A DNA stretch of 61,654 nt from Candidatus Rifleibacteriota bacterium (lineage in GTDB: Bacteria > Riflebacteria > Ozemobacteria > Ozemobacterales > Ozemobacteraceae): positions 1 to 61,654 of the forward strand of contig JAKQKW010000423.1 of the NCBI GenBank assembly GCA_029560455.1, given 5' to 3'. Positions within the stretch are counted from its first letter, which is position 1. Every line of letters begins with the position of its first letter. Positions 27,465 through 36,088 of this stretch are shown here, piece after piece. The notes beneath the pieces are model-generated. The model had not been told where the DNA came from. It was given only the letters and a program-made list of their open reading frames with translations, and did not search any database. Both the position numbers and the translations under genes were made by a program.

Positions 27465-28241
27465 TTAACTGGAACCGGTCGGGCGGGATCTGGCCCACTC
27501 GTAGAGGCATATTGCCGCAGAGGTGGCAACATTGAGTGATTCTACCCGTCCTTGCATTGGTATTGCAAGTCTGCTGTTACATTCATTTAAAATTTTCTGG
27601 TCGAGCCCTTTGCCTTCCTGTCCGAGCACGAGTGCAGCCCTGAGCGGAAACTGGAAATCTGCAACGGGTTTTCCTTCCATGTCAGCGCAGATCATTGCGG
27701 TCTGATATTTCTGTAGAAGTTCTGATACAGAAGAAAAATCAGCATCATGGCAGATCGGCAGGCGAAAATTCGAGCCCATTGCGGCTCTGGCGATCTTGTG
27801 GTTGAAAATACTGCAGCATCCTTTAAGCATAATCAGCAGATCGATGCCCATAGCTTCGCCGGTGCGAATTATTGTACCGATGTTTCCCGGGTCCTGCAGT
27901 CGGTCGAGAAGCAGTATTTTTGCAGCTTTTTTTATGGCCTTGTCGAGATCCGGCGCCGGTTGCGGCGTGAGAAAGGCAATTATTTCCGCCGGATTCTGAA
28001 CGCTCGAAATTTCGCGAAGCAGGCCGCGGCTGACCTGAAAGCAGACAGACTCGAGCTCAGGCATGTCATTCAGCGAATCGGGGTGCTCGACAAATACCAT
28101 TTGGGGCTTTGCCCCTGATGATATGGCTTCTTTGAGAAGCTTATGCCCTTCAATAAGAATCAGGCCAGCTTCTGCCGGCTGTGAAAGGGCTTTTAAGGCC
28201 CGCTTTATAATCGGATTGGCTTTTGATTCAATTATTCTCAA
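27465..28241 (-). CDS. TrmH/SpoU family RNA 2'-O-methyltransferase
   Basis: 258-residue SPOUT methyltransferase that should methylate a ribose 2'-OH in tRNA or rRNA. The N-terminal substrate-binding domain (about 1-95) is followed by the knotted catalytic domain with the three family motifs: LLDRLQDPGNIGTIIRTGEA (motif 1), LVLGQEGKGL (motif 2) and IPMQGRVESLNVATSAAI (motif 3). The target nucleotide cannot be told. Position between the rplT terminator and pheST matches the arrangement in Bacillus (ysgA). Only 16 bases separate its start from the rplT terminator, so it may depend on read-through from the infC promoter. Confidence 0.9.
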   Translation of the reverse strand: MRIIESKANPIIKRALKALSQPAEAGLILIEGHKLLKEAISSGAKPQMVFVEHPDSLNDMPELESVCFQVSRGLLREISSVQNPAEIIAFLTPQPAPDLDKAIKKAAKILLLDRLQDPGNIGTIIRTGEAMGIDLLIMLKGCCSIFNHKIARAAMGSNFRLPICHDADFSSVSELLQKYQTAMICADMEGKPVADFQFPLRAALVLGQEGKGLDQKILNECNSRLAIPMQGRVESLNVATSAAICLYEWARSRPTGSS

Positions 28242-28257
28242 GGTGATTCAAACAAAA

Positions 28258-28281
28258 ACACCCGGGGCGGACCCCGGGTGT
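28258..28281 (-). terminator. Intrinsic terminator after rplT
   Basis: A perfect 10-bp stem ACACCCGGGG / CCCCGGGTGT with a four-base loop follows the rplT stop and runs into TTTTGTTTG in minus-strand RNA. Confidence 0.9.
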
Positions 28282-28302
28282 TTTATTCGTTAAAAATTGT
28301 TG

Positions 28303-28656
28303 TCAGGCTGCACTTCTGGCTTTTTCAACAACAGCTTTGAACGCCTGAGGATCGCGCACGGCGAGTTCGGCCAGAACCTTGCGGTTCAGTTCGATGCCGA
28401 CCTTCTTCAGGCCGTTGATAAAGCAGCTGTAAGACATTTCGTTGATGCGGCAGGCAGCATTGATTCTGGTGATCCAGAGTCTTCTGAATTCGCGGCTGCG
28501 TTTGCGGCGATCGACATAAGAATGGTCGAGAGCATGCAGAACGGCCTGCTTGGCGACCTTCTTGACGTTATTGTGAGCACCCCAGAAACCCTTGGTTCTG
28601 CGGAAAAGCTTCTGTTCTTTGCGTCTTGCGTTACTTGAACTTTTTGATCTTGACAT
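28303..28656 (-). CDS. rplT: 50S ribosomal protein L20
   Basis: 117-residue L20, full length. It has the basic N-terminal extension ([18 protein letters not shown]) and the conserved globular end ([16 protein letters not shown]). L20 assembles early on 23S rRNA and in model bacteria represses its own operon. Last gene of infC-rpmI-rplT; the stop is followed by a terminator. Confidence 0.98.
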   Translation of the reverse strand: MSRSKSSSNARRKEQKLFRRTKGFWGAHNNVKKVAKQAVLHALDHSYVDRRKRSREFRRLWITRINAACRINEMSYSCFINGLKKVGIELNRKVLAELAVRDPQAFKAVVEKARSAA

Positions 28657-28682
28657 GGTTTATCTCCTGATGAATTTCTTGA

Positions 28683-28706
28683 ACCCAGTTACTCTCGACA
28701 CTGGGT
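28683..28706 (-). promoter_or_regulatory. Intercistronic hairpin between rpmI and rplT
   Basis: A 7-bp stem ACCCAGT / ACTGGGT with a 10-base loop starts at the rpmI stop codon and ends 26 bases before rplT. No T-run follows, so it is not a terminator; it could stabilise the message or serve L20 feedback, which is inference. Confidence 0.35.
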
Positions 28707-28903
28707 CAGGAGTACGGCAACATTACCTTCAGAGCGTGTTCATTGCCCTTTTCGCAGTTGGCAGACTGGCGATAAGCTCTTTTGCGCTTGCTTGACTTCT
28801 TGGTCAGGATGTGGCTGCCATAAGCCTTGTAACGTCTGAACGCACCGGAACCTGTTCTTTTGATGCGTTTTGCAGCACCGCGATGAGTTTTCATTTTCGG
28901 CAT
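28706..28903 (-). CDS. rpmI: 50S ribosomal protein L35
   Basis: 65-residue basic L35 with the family signature [18 protein letters not shown] at the N-terminus. AGGAGGAAAG precedes the ATG. Middle gene of infC-rpmI-rplT. Confidence 0.97.
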   Translation of the reverse strand: MPKMKTHRGAAKRIKRTGSGAFRRYKAYGSHILTKKSSKRKRAYRQSANCEKGNEHALKVMLPYS

Positions 28904-28930
28904 AATACTTTCCTCCTGATGGCAGTATGG

Positions 28931-29446
28931 CTACTTCTTCCGGGTCCTGTAGAGAATCATGGTGATGGCGTTGCCTTCCTGTGCGGCATCTTTTTCGATG
29001 TCAGCGTCTTCGCCAAGAATGACTTTCATTCTTTCGATGACTTTGTAACCAACTTCAATGTGCGCTCTTTCGCGCCCTCTGAAGGATACAGAGACCTTCA
29101 CCTTGTCACCTTCTTCAAGAAACTTGCGAATGCTGTTGCATTTGGTCTGCAGATCGCCTTCATCGGTTTTCGGGCGAACTTTGACTTCTTTAAGCTTGAT
29201 GACCTTTTGCTTCTTCTTGGCTTCTTTGGCTTTTTTTGCAAGTTCATACTTGTACTGGCCAAAGTCCATGAGGCGGCAAACTGGCGGATTCGCAGCGGGG
29301 GCAACTTCTACAAGGTCATAACCCCGTTCTTCAGCCATCTGAACAGCGTCAAGCGTGTTAACAACACCGACCATGCCACCATTCTCGTCGACCAGGCGAA
29401 CCTGCGGAACCCTAATCCTTCTGTTGATGCGTACAGTACCTTTGAT
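28931..29446 (-). CDS. infC: Translation initiation factor IF-3, with ATC start codon
   Basis: IF-3 binds the 30S subunit and checks initiator tRNA and start codon. I read 172 codons starting from an ATC at 29446, six bases after a perfect GGAGGT. The reading frame then gives RINRRIRVPQVRLVDENGG, the conserved IF-3 N-terminus. The first in-frame ATG (29374) would delete that part of the N-terminal domain. No ATG, GTG or TTG exists nearby upstream in this frame. Rare ATT/ATC/ATA starts are the known means by which IF-3 represses its own translation. The linker is lysine-rich (AKKAKEAKKKQK), followed by the C-terminal domain to the end ITMILYRTRKK. Preceded by an attenuator-like hairpin and a good promoter. 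Confidence 0.93.
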   Translation of the reverse strand: MKGTVRINRRIRVPQVRLVDENGGMVGVVNTLDAVQMAEERGYDLVEVAPAANPPVCRLMDFGQYKYELAKKAKEAKKKQKVIKLKEVKVRPKTDEGDLQTKCNSIRKFLEEGDKVKVSVSFRGRERAHIEVGYKVIERMKVILGEDADIEKDAAQEGNAITMILYRTRKK

Positions 29447-29472
29447 ACTCTTACCTCCGGAAAAATAAAAAA

Positions 29473-29495
29473 TGGAGCAGCAAGACGCTACTCCA
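29473..29495 (-). promoter_or_regulatory. Terminator-like attenuator in the infC leader
   Basis: A 9-bp stem TGGAGCAGC / GCTACTCCA (one wobble in RNA) with a 5-base loop is followed in minus-strand RNA by TTTTTTATTTTT and then directly by the infC Shine-Dalgarno. It sits between a strong promoter and the gene. A second small hairpin (29494-29512) shares two bases with it, and a CCCC-GCGA-GGGG hairpin (29515-29526) lies upstream. This layout fits transcription attenuation of a ribosomal protein operon. Confidence 0.7.
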
Positions 29496-29583
29496 TGAAT
29501 GTTACCTTCATGTACCCCTCGCGGGGCGAACCTTTTTGCTTAATCGCTCAAGGTGAGGAATCAATCCTGCTTGCTGTTATGTG

Positions 29584-29612
29584 ATGATAGCAAACAGAAA
29601 AAAGCAAGTCAA
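29584..29612 (-). promoter_or_regulatory. Sigma70-type promoter of infC-rpmI-rplT
   Basis: TTGACT (29607-29612) and TATCAT (29584-29589) on the minus strand are exactly 17 bases apart. Predicted start is near 29577, giving a leader of about 130 bases. The -35 box overlaps the stop codon of the antiporter gene. Confidence 0.8.
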
Positions 29613-31783
29613 GCATTTTGTGAAATTTTTTCCGGTTTCTGGCCGAAAGTGAAGAGGAAGCCGCCAAGAATGACCATTGAAACCGGAATCATTATGAATG
29701 GTGAGGCGCCCAGCCCCGCAGGTATATAGCAGAGAATGATTGTAATCAGGGCAACTGTTGCTGCATAGGGAGCCTGGGTTCTTACATGGTCTATATGGTC
29801 GGAACCTGAGGCCATGGAAGACATGATGGTTGTGTCTGAGATAGGGCTGCAGTGATCGCCAAAAATCGAACCTTCAAGAACAGCTCCGATCGAAAGAAGC
29901 AGAGACTGTTTGATGAAGACCATCATTTCCGGGGCATTCGGCAGGCTGGCAATGTTTGCCTGATAATGCTGCATGTTGAGGTGATATGCAAGCGGAATGC
30001 TGATCGGCAGAAGAATGGCCATTGTACCCCAGCTGGTTCCGGTTGCGAAAGAAATGAAACAGGCGATGATGAAGATGATAGTTGGCAACATCCAGTGTGG
30101 GACCACATCAGTGACCATGGCGACCACCCAGTGGGCGGTACCGAGTTCGGTACAGACGCCATTGATTGACCAGGCGAGAGTCATGATGATTACGGCCATT
30201 ATCAGGGTTCTTGCTCCATCTACCCATGCCTTGAGCCCGGTTTCAAGATTAATCAGGCCCTGTATCCAACCAAGAAAAACTGCAATCATCGAACCCAGAA
30301 CGCTGACCCAGATCAATACGCGTGTTGAATCAGCATTGCTGAAAGCCGATCTGGCTTTTTCGGCGAAGGTCATGGTTGAAGGTGTGAGTATGGTATTTAT
30401 TACATCACCCTCTTTAAGCTGGCGAAGTGTATTGATAGCTTCAATTCCAGATTTGCCGGCAAAAGCAGTTTTATCGTCGAAATTGATGCGGGCAAAAGTA
30501 AAGTCTTCGCCAGAAGCGGTCAGGGTTCCGTTGTCCTGAGAAACGCTCATGATGGTCAGGCTTTTGCTGCCTGTCAGCGCTTCGGTTTCGGCCTGCTGTA
30601 GATAAAAATGCGGCGAATACATGCCGCCATCGCCCAGCAGCCCGACAAAAGTACCGATAATTACTATGGCAATCGGAATGGCTGCGTTATACCAGCGCTT
30701 CGGCATATCGGCCGGAAGCTCTGGTGCCGCAGACTCAGGGCTGCTGATCGGTCTGGCGGCATCAGAAAGCACTTTGCCTTCATGGTATGCTCGCTGTTCG
30801 GCTTTGAGCATCGGGCCAAAATCGCGTCGGAAAAAGGCAATCATAAAACCAAAAAACAGGGTCAGAAGACAATAGAATCTGAACGGTATCGTCTGTAGAA
30901 AAACGCCATAAAAGTTGGTTTCGGGAATACCCAGATTGACAAATGCTTCGCGTATCAGACCGATTTCGTAGCCGATCCAGGTCGAAAGAACGGCTATCCC
31001 TGCGACCGGGGCAGATGTTGAGTCGACAATGTAGCTGAGTTTTTCGCGGGAAATTCTGTTTTTATCGGTTACCGGTCGCATTGAGTTGCCGACGATCAGC
31101 GTATTCGCGTAGTCATCAAAGAAAATGAGAACGCCCATGCACCAGGTAGCCAGCTGGGCGCTGCGCGGTCCTCTGACCATCCGCGAGATAAGATCTACGA
31201 TGCCTTGCATGCCGCCAGTGCGATTTACGACGCCAATCATGCCACCCAGGCAGAGAGAGAAGATGATAATGGCTGAATGGGCTGTGTCGGCTACTGAGCC
31301 GAGCAGATATTTGTCTAGAGTGCGCAGAAACCCGATGAAAGGGTTATAGGAAAATACAAACGTCGCACCGATTACGGTGCCCAGAAAAAGTGAGCTGATG
31401 ACCTCTCTTGTAATCAAGGCAAGAATGATTGCTACGACCGGAGGAAGAATCGACAACCAGCCAGGTATGCATCTTACGCGGGTTGTGCCCGTCTGGTCGG
31501 CAACCGTTAAGGTCAAATTGTTGTTTCCGCATGTCGGAATAGCCAGTTTAAGTGTCTTAAGATCTTTAGGCAGGGCGACGCCGGAGTCGATAGTCTGGTT
31601 GTTCACTACGGCCTTGAATTGCACCGGCTGGCTGCTGTCTTTTTTCAAACCTTCGATCGAAAACTCGGCTTTAACACCGGTAAGTGCAAAGGCCGGCGGT
31701 TTGACTATCAGTTGAGCCTGGGCCCGGGCGCATGTTAAAAGCAGGAAAAGACAAAAAAAGACAATAAATCTTGCGTCTCTCAT
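29609..31783 (-). CDS. NhaC-family Na+/H+ antiporter with exported N-terminal domain
   Basis: 724-residue transporter. A signal peptide (1-22) and an all-beta, roughly 85-residue extracytoplasmic domain (about 23-108) precede the NhaC core (from WLSILPPVVAIILALITREV). Core signatures include GGMIGVVNRTGG, FFDDYANTLIVG, and the late GDHCSPISDTTIMSS. A hydrophilic insert of about 100 residues (about 390-490) lies between helices. The NhaC core exchanges Na+ for H+; related proteins also carry amino acids or malate/lactate pairs, so the substrate is uncertain. Typical NhaC proteins are 450-550 residues, so the added N-terminal domain and insert are unusual. GGAGT precedes the ATG. Confidence 0.88.
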   Translation of the reverse strand: MRDARFIVFFCLFLLLTCARAQAQLIVKPPAFALTGVKAEFSIEGLKKDSSQPVQFKAVVNNQTIDSGVALPKDLKTLKLAIPTCGNNNLTLTVADQTGTTRVRCIPGWLSILPPVVAIILALITREVISSLFLGTVIGATFVFSYNPFIGFLRTLDKYLLGSVADTAHSAIIIFSLCLGGMIGVVNRTGGMQGIVDLISRMVRGPRSAQLATWCMGVLIFFDDYANTLIVGNSMRPVTDKNRISREKLSYIVDSTSAPVAGIAVLSTWIGYEIGLIREAFVNLGIPETNFYGVFLQTIPFRFYCLLTLFFGFMIAFFRRDFGPMLKAEQRAYHEGKVLSDAARPISSPESAAPELPADMPKRWYNAAIPIAIVIIGTFVGLLGDGGMYSPHFYLQQAETEALTGSKSLTIMSVSQDNGTLTASGEDFTFARINFDDKTAFAGKSGIEAINTLRQLKEGDVINTILTPSTMTFAEKARSAFSNADSTRVLIWVSVLGSMIAVFLGWIQGLINLETGLKAWVDGARTLIMAVIIMTLAWSINGVCTELGTAHWVVAMVTDVVPHWMLPTIIFIIACFISFATGTSWGTMAILLPISIPLAYHLNMQHYQANIASLPNAPEMMVFIKQSLLLSIGAVLEGSIFGDHCSPISDTTIMSSMASGSDHIDHVRTQAPYAATVALITIILCYIPAGLGASPFIMIPVSMVILGGFLFTFGQKPEKISQNA

Positions 31784-31808
31784 AAATACTCCGGTTTGGG
31801 ATTTATTT

Positions 31809-31838
31809 TTAATATCATTTCGTGTACCATATTTACAA
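31809..31838 (-). promoter_or_regulatory. Candidate promoter of the NhaC-type gene
   Basis: On the minus strand TTGTAA (31833-31838) and TATTAA (31809-31814) are 18 bases apart, ending 26 bases before the start codon. Confidence 0.5.
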
Positions 31839-31912
31839 GAAATTTGTAACAGCGATGCCGGGTTCAGGCAATTTGCATCAGGGCTTTTGAATTTTGCCTG
31901 ATGATGAAACTT

Positions 31913-31940
31913 TTGCCGGTTTTTGCTCGTATGTTATACA
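31913..31940 (+). promoter_or_regulatory. Candidate promoter of the pilin-like operon
   Basis: TTGCCG (31913-31918) and TATACA (31935-31940), spacing 16, end 33 bases before the ATG at 31973. The 9-mer TATACAGAG at 31935 recurs before the paralogous operon at 59895. Confidence 0.5.
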
Positions 31941-31972
31941 GAGGGACTTCCATTCACAGGGAGAATCAGAAG

Positions 31973-33178
31973 ATGGACGAGAAAAAAATAGCGGTTATTC
32001 TTGGAGTAACCGGTGTTATTGTTATTCTTCTCACGCTTTTCTGGCCTACCTCACCGCGCCAGCGTCTCGAAAAACAGGAAGAACGTCGCCAGCAGACCGC
32101 TCGAAAAAGTGCAGAACGTAACAGGGAAGAACCAGCTTCTTCCGACTCCCGCACCGGCTACGGTTCTTCTTCTGGTGGCAGCGGTTCTCAGTCTTCTTCT
32201 GGCTCCCTCGTTCAGGAGTCGAAAACCCCTGCCGGGGTGGCATCAATGGCTGTGATTGCTGGGCAACTACCCGCCGAGGTCGCTTCAGAGACTACTTTAA
32301 CCCCGGGTTCGAACAAAGTAAAGCCTATGGGGTATCAGGTTACAGGTTCTTCTGGTGATGCCGCCCCGTCGTCAGTTTCGGGCGGTTCGTCCGTGTCTCT
32401 GACTACGAAAAAATCCGGCAACACAGCTCTTTCGTCTGGCGGTGGTTCTGATTCAGGCGGGAATGGCGGTTCTTCCGGTGGCAGTTCAGGGTCTTCCGGT
32501 TCAAGTCCGAGTGGTGCTGAATCGGCGCCGGCATTTCAGTCAGCGCGTGAGTTGAGTTCAGCCTCAAAAAACGAGACTCCGAGACTGGCCTTTACCGAAG
32601 AAGAGGCAAAAGTCATGCGGGCAAAACGCGAGGCGCTTCTCAGCCGCATTTTTTCAAGAAAGCAGAGCTGGGTTGCCTCCAGGGCCAGCTCTGGTAGTGG
32701 GCTAAGTGCTAAAACCCAGGCCAGATACCGTTTGAAGATGATTGAAGGTTATGCAGATGGCAATGAGGCAATGAAGAAAGGCAACTGGGCAGAAGCCATA
32801 AAAGCTCTGATGGCCGGGGTAAAAGACCCTGATGCCGACCCGATTACAAAATACACCTGTTTTGACCAGATGCGAATGTGTGCCAAAATGCTGAAAGATT
32901 ACGACCTGTATCTGGAGGTTCTCAAAGAACAGGGACGTCTGATTGAAAATGATGATCTCAGTATTCTGGGCATCGAAAAAAGCACCATGGGCACAAGGTT
33001 CTATGAAACTAGAAGGCAGTTCGTTCAGGCCATTAAAGACCCGGTAAATGGCTTTAAAAAGTCCATAGACGAGATCTTGCAGGCAAGCAACTTGAAAGAA
33101 GAAGATCGGGCGGCCACCGAGGAGCGATTTAGACAGGATCTAGCCGACTGGCAGGCCGATTTTGACAAAACGAGCTGA
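31973..33178 (+). CDS. Membrane-anchored Ser/Gly-rich protein with helical C-terminal domain
   Basis: 401 residues, unrecognised family. One N-terminal membrane helix (about 6-23) leads into a charged stretch (about 30-50), then a low-complexity Ser/Gly linker (about 55-205) and a helical C-terminal domain (about 215-401) resembling a short TPR-type fold (NEAMKKGNWAEAIKALMAGVKD). I start at the ATG at 31973, with GGGAG upstream, rather than at an earlier in-frame codon at 31901. A smaller protein of the same layout is encoded at 59918-60736, and both are followed by a PilX-like gene, so the two genes are likely paralogous parts of the same machine. Confidence 0.75.
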   Translation: MDEKKIAVILGVTGVIVILLTLFWPTSPRQRLEKQEERRQQTARKSAERNREEPASSDSRTGYGSSSGGSGSQSSSGSLVQESKTPAGVASMAVIAGQLPAEVASETTLTPGSNKVKPMGYQVTGSSGDAAPSSVSGGSSVSLTTKKSGNTALSSGGGSDSGGNGGSSGGSSGSSGSSPSGAESAPAFQSARELSSASKNETPRLAFTEEEAKVMRAKREALLSRIFSRKQSWVASRASSGSGLSAKTQARYRLKMIEGYADGNEAMKKGNWAEAIKALMAGVKDPDADPITKYTCFDQMRMCAKMLKDYDLYLEVLKEQGRLIENDDLSILGIEKSTMGTRFYETRRQFVQAIKDPVNGFKKSIDEILQASNLKEEDRAATEERFRQDLADWQADFDKTS

Positions 33179-33192
33179 TAAACGAGGAAAAA

Positions 33193-35655
33193 ATGCTAAA
33201 TTTTCGAAAAGACAATAGAGGCTCGGCATACCTTTTTGTAATCGGTGTTATTTCCGTATTGATCATCATTGTGGTGTTCTTTTTCAAAAGCACCTCTTCG
33301 CGGCGTTTCAGCACCAGAATGATGAGTGACGAAAAGCGGGCCGAAGCTGTGGCCGAGTCGGCGGTTGACCTGGTAATGGGCTTCGTCAAAGAAAAAATGA
33401 ATAAGGAAGACGATCTGAACTTTTACCCTTTTTTCCGCTACCCGTGCAGTCTTACGAAAAACTCAATTGGGGCGTTAAACGGTAAAAACATTCCTCTGAA
33501 CCTGACTAATTATGAAGAACCAATTGAGATGACCGCTGATACCCCGGCGTTGAAACCTCTGCAAAACATCATTGATGAGCTCGGTGGCAGCGATAACGTT
33601 AAGCTGAAGGTCGAGTGCTCGGTCAGTTACGCAGAAGCGTTTGCTGCCGGGCAAGACGGTTATCAGGTCGTTGGCGTCAGCAAAAAGTCTGCTGAAGCGG
33701 CAGGTCTGTCGGCACAGTTCCTTGATTCGATGTCTAAGCTTGATGGCAGTGGTGATGGTAGTCTTTCGGCCTATAACAGCGACTGGATGGTCGATTTTAA
33801 GCTGCCCAATGCCACATATCAGGATAAGCACAAGTTATATCTCAAGGGCGTGCCAGGCATCGCCTCGATAAAGAAGAGTGAACTGCAAATTACCCGTCTG
33901 CCGCCCTACGATTCACAACTGAAGGTGCTTGGCGAAATATGGGTTAAGGTTAAGGTGCTCGGGGTTACCGTTTTTGAGATGGCTCCGCCTGATGACAACG
34001 CCTCTTTGACGATCGACGTAATGAAATACATTCATGATTTTGTCAATATCGACGAATCCTACTCGCTCTTGACCGCTGAAGCACTGCGTGATCAGGCAAT
34101 GGAAGGCGATCACAACATGCCGGGGCTGCAATGGCAGGCTGGCAATCTTATCTCTGAGATAAAAGATGACTACGGCAAACTTCCCGCAGCTATCAAGAGT
34201 AAAATCCCTTCTGAGCCATACGGTGACAAGCCGTCTGTCGTCGAAAAAACCGGTATTTTGCAGATCAGGGCGATGGTAGAATATTTTCCGAACGGCCCGT
34301 CAGGTAAAAAAATTGATAAGACCCTGATCGCCAACCGCCCGTTTAAGGTCACCGATTTTCAACCACCCGCGCCCGAGTATTCATTTTTTATTGCCAATTC
34401 GAAACTGCCCTTTGAAGGAAATGGCGATAATCCTTATAATCTCGCATTGCCCGCCGAAATAAACTGGTCACCAGAACATTCGGTGGCGTCTATTTGTATT
34501 CTCAATCTTCCTGACGGGGAATACGAAAAAGTCACCGGCCTGACTGGTTCTGTCGGCGGCGCAGGCAAGAAATGCCAGGTGCCGGGCATGGTTCGTATTA
34601 ATTCCCGCAATGAAATGGCTGTTAACACTTATATTGGCACGCTAGATGAGCCAGATCTGACCGAGTTCAACGCCCTGGTAAACAAAAAGAATATGCCGCT
34701 ATACAATGTTTTACCTACCTATGCCTGGAACGATACGACTGTTTCGCGTGTTCACGAGGTAGAATTTCCGGTTATCAGAGAGACTGACTGGATAGACGAC
34801 TATACCCCCCCGGGGTTCAAAAACCTTCTGAATGTTATTTCGTTATGCACGGCTCTTGAGGCTCCAAGTCAGTTTTTTGGTAGATGCTTCATCGGGTTCC
34901 CTCTCGGGATGTGTCTTGAAGCAAAAATGAAACAGCGCTACGCAAATCTGGTGTTGAAAGTAAAACCGATTGGTAAAGACGAAGATCCCTACGATTTTTC
35001 CGAAATAAATATCCGCTATGTCAATAAAGAGAAAAAATACGGTATTCAGGGGCACGAGGGGTACAACAGCAGTTCCTGGTCTCCTGATGACAGTAATAAC
35101 ATGCCGGCTAATCTGTTCAGCCTCATGCAATATGCCAAGAAGGCAACGCATTTTTACCGCACAGAGGCTGAATTCTGGAACGATACCGAAAGATTTGCGG
35201 GCGGGGTGTATAAATGCGATGGCGTGACCTACGTAATGGAAACAATCAACATAGACAAACCGCTTGAAGTTGAAGGGAAAGGCATTCTTGTTTCGAAAGA
35301 TTGCATTGTCATTTCTAAAAATGTAACGAGAAAAAATGCCGATACTGTTTTTTCGCTGATTGCCAGGGCCGGGTATCTGCAATTTTCAGGTTGCTCAAAA
35401 GTTGAAGCAGCATGCTTCTCGAATGTTTCGCCCGCTGTCGATGGCGTTTCAAAAATCGAAATAAATGGCAATCTTGTTGTGAACGAATTCAACCGTGCGA
35501 CCGTTGACTTTCTCGATGTAAACTATAATTCTGCCGCCTGCAGAGTTTCGCCACTTTCTGTAATGCGAGATGTTGGCAAATTTGATCCGAAAAGGTATAT
35601 TGTCACCGTATCAGATAACTGGTCGAGTTATAAATTTGCCAAAAAAGACAACTAA
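33193..35655 (+). CDS. Large PilX-like pilus/secretion assembly protein
   Basis: 820 residues. The N-terminus has a basic patch and GSAYLFVIGVISVLIIIVVFFF, the single-helix pattern of PilX_N and GspK-type proteins without a Glu5, followed by the helix KRAEAVAESAVDLVMGFV typical of that group. The rest is a large extracytoplasmic region with few hydrophobic helices; its final part (about 690-800) is rich in short beta repeats. Typical PilX is about 200 residues and GspK about 330, so this is far longer. It is 14 bases downstream of the anchor gene and four bases upstream of the PilV-like gene. Role inferred: tip or core minor subunit of a type IV pilus or type II secretion-like pseudopilus. 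Confidence 0.75.
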   Translation: MLNFRKDNRGSAYLFVIGVISVLIIIVVFFFKSTSSRRFSTRMMSDEKRAEAVAESAVDLVMGFVKEKMNKEDDLNFYPFFRYPCSLTKNSIGALNGKNIPLNLTNYEEPIEMTADTPALKPLQNIIDELGGSDNVKLKVECSVSYAEAFAAGQDGYQVVGVSKKSAEAAGLSAQFLDSMSKLDGSGDGSLSAYNSDWMVDFKLPNATYQDKHKLYLKGVPGIASIKKSELQITRLPPYDSQLKVLGEIWVKVKVLGVTVFEMAPPDDNASLTIDVMKYIHDFVNIDESYSLLTAEALRDQAMEGDHNMPGLQWQAGNLISEIKDDYGKLPAAIKSKIPSEPYGDKPSVVEKTGILQIRAMVEYFPNGPSGKKIDKTLIANRPFKVTDFQPPAPEYSFFIANSKLPFEGNGDNPYNLALPAEINWSPEHSVASICILNLPDGEYEKVTGLTGSVGGAGKKCQVPGMVRINSRNEMAVNTYIGTLDEPDLTEFNALVNKKNMPLYNVLPTYAWNDTTVSRVHEVEFPVIRETDWIDDYTPPGFKNLLNVISLCTALEAPSQFFGRCFIGFPLGMCLEAKMKQRYANLVLKVKPIGKDEDPYDFSEINIRYVNKEKKYGIQGHEGYNSSSWSPDDSNNMPANLFSLMQYAKKATHFYRTEAEFWNDTERFAGGVYKCDGVTYVMETINIDKPLEVEGKGILVSKDCIVISKNVTRKNADTVFSLIARAGYLQFSGCSKVEAACFSNVSPAVDGVSKIEINGNLVVNEFNRATVDFLDVNYNSAACRVSPLSVMRDVGKFDPKRYIVTVSDNWSSYKFAKKDN

Positions 35656-35659
35656 AAGT

Positions 35660-36088
35660 ATGAAAAGAAGAGCGTTCTCTCTGGTCGAAGTTCTTGTGGC
35701 TGCACTGATTTTTGTCGGGGCGGCCGTTCCGATTTATTACGCCATCGCTGGTGGCGCCAGCAAAGGTATAGAAACCACAAAGCTTTCAATGGCGCGAAAG
35801 ATTCTCGAATCATTTCGCGAGGAAGTTATGGGTCGAAAGTTTGAAGAGCTCGAAACTTTTGCAGGCGGTTCCACTGCATTTGTCAATATGGCGGGTGGGT
35901 ACCCCAAGACGCTTTCTGACGTGATTACATTTCAGAGAGACTACAAAGATTTCGAGTTTTCTCCTGAGATCAGAGTAAGCCCCGATCGTGAAACGGTTCT
36001 TGAAATTTCAGGCTCCGTCACCTGGACAACCAACGACGGCTCAAAACACAAGCCTGAAAAGCTTTCTTTTGTGGTGGTCAAACCATGA
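35660..36088 (+). CDS. PilV-like pseudopilin
   Basis: 142 residues with a class III prepilin N-terminus: basic MKRRA, then FSLVEVLVAALIFVGAA, with Glu at +5 of the mature protein. The expected cleavage falls after alanine rather than the usual glycine. The ATG at 35660 is four bases after the preceding stop; earlier in-frame codons would overlap that gene. The remainder is a small beta-rich globular domain. Overlaps the next gene by ATGA. Confidence 0.85.
   Translation: MKRRAFSLVEVLVAALIFVGAAVPIYYAIAGGASKGIETTKLSMARKILESFREEVMGRKFEELETFAGGSTAFVNMAGGYPKTLSDVITFQRDYKDFEFSPEIRVSPDRETVLEISGSVTWTTNDGSKHKPEKLSFVVVKP

Noticed and set aside
28242..28302. T-box or phenylalanine attenuator before trmH-pheST
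   Set aside because: Only 16 bases separate the rplT terminator from trmH, too short for a T-box or leader peptide.
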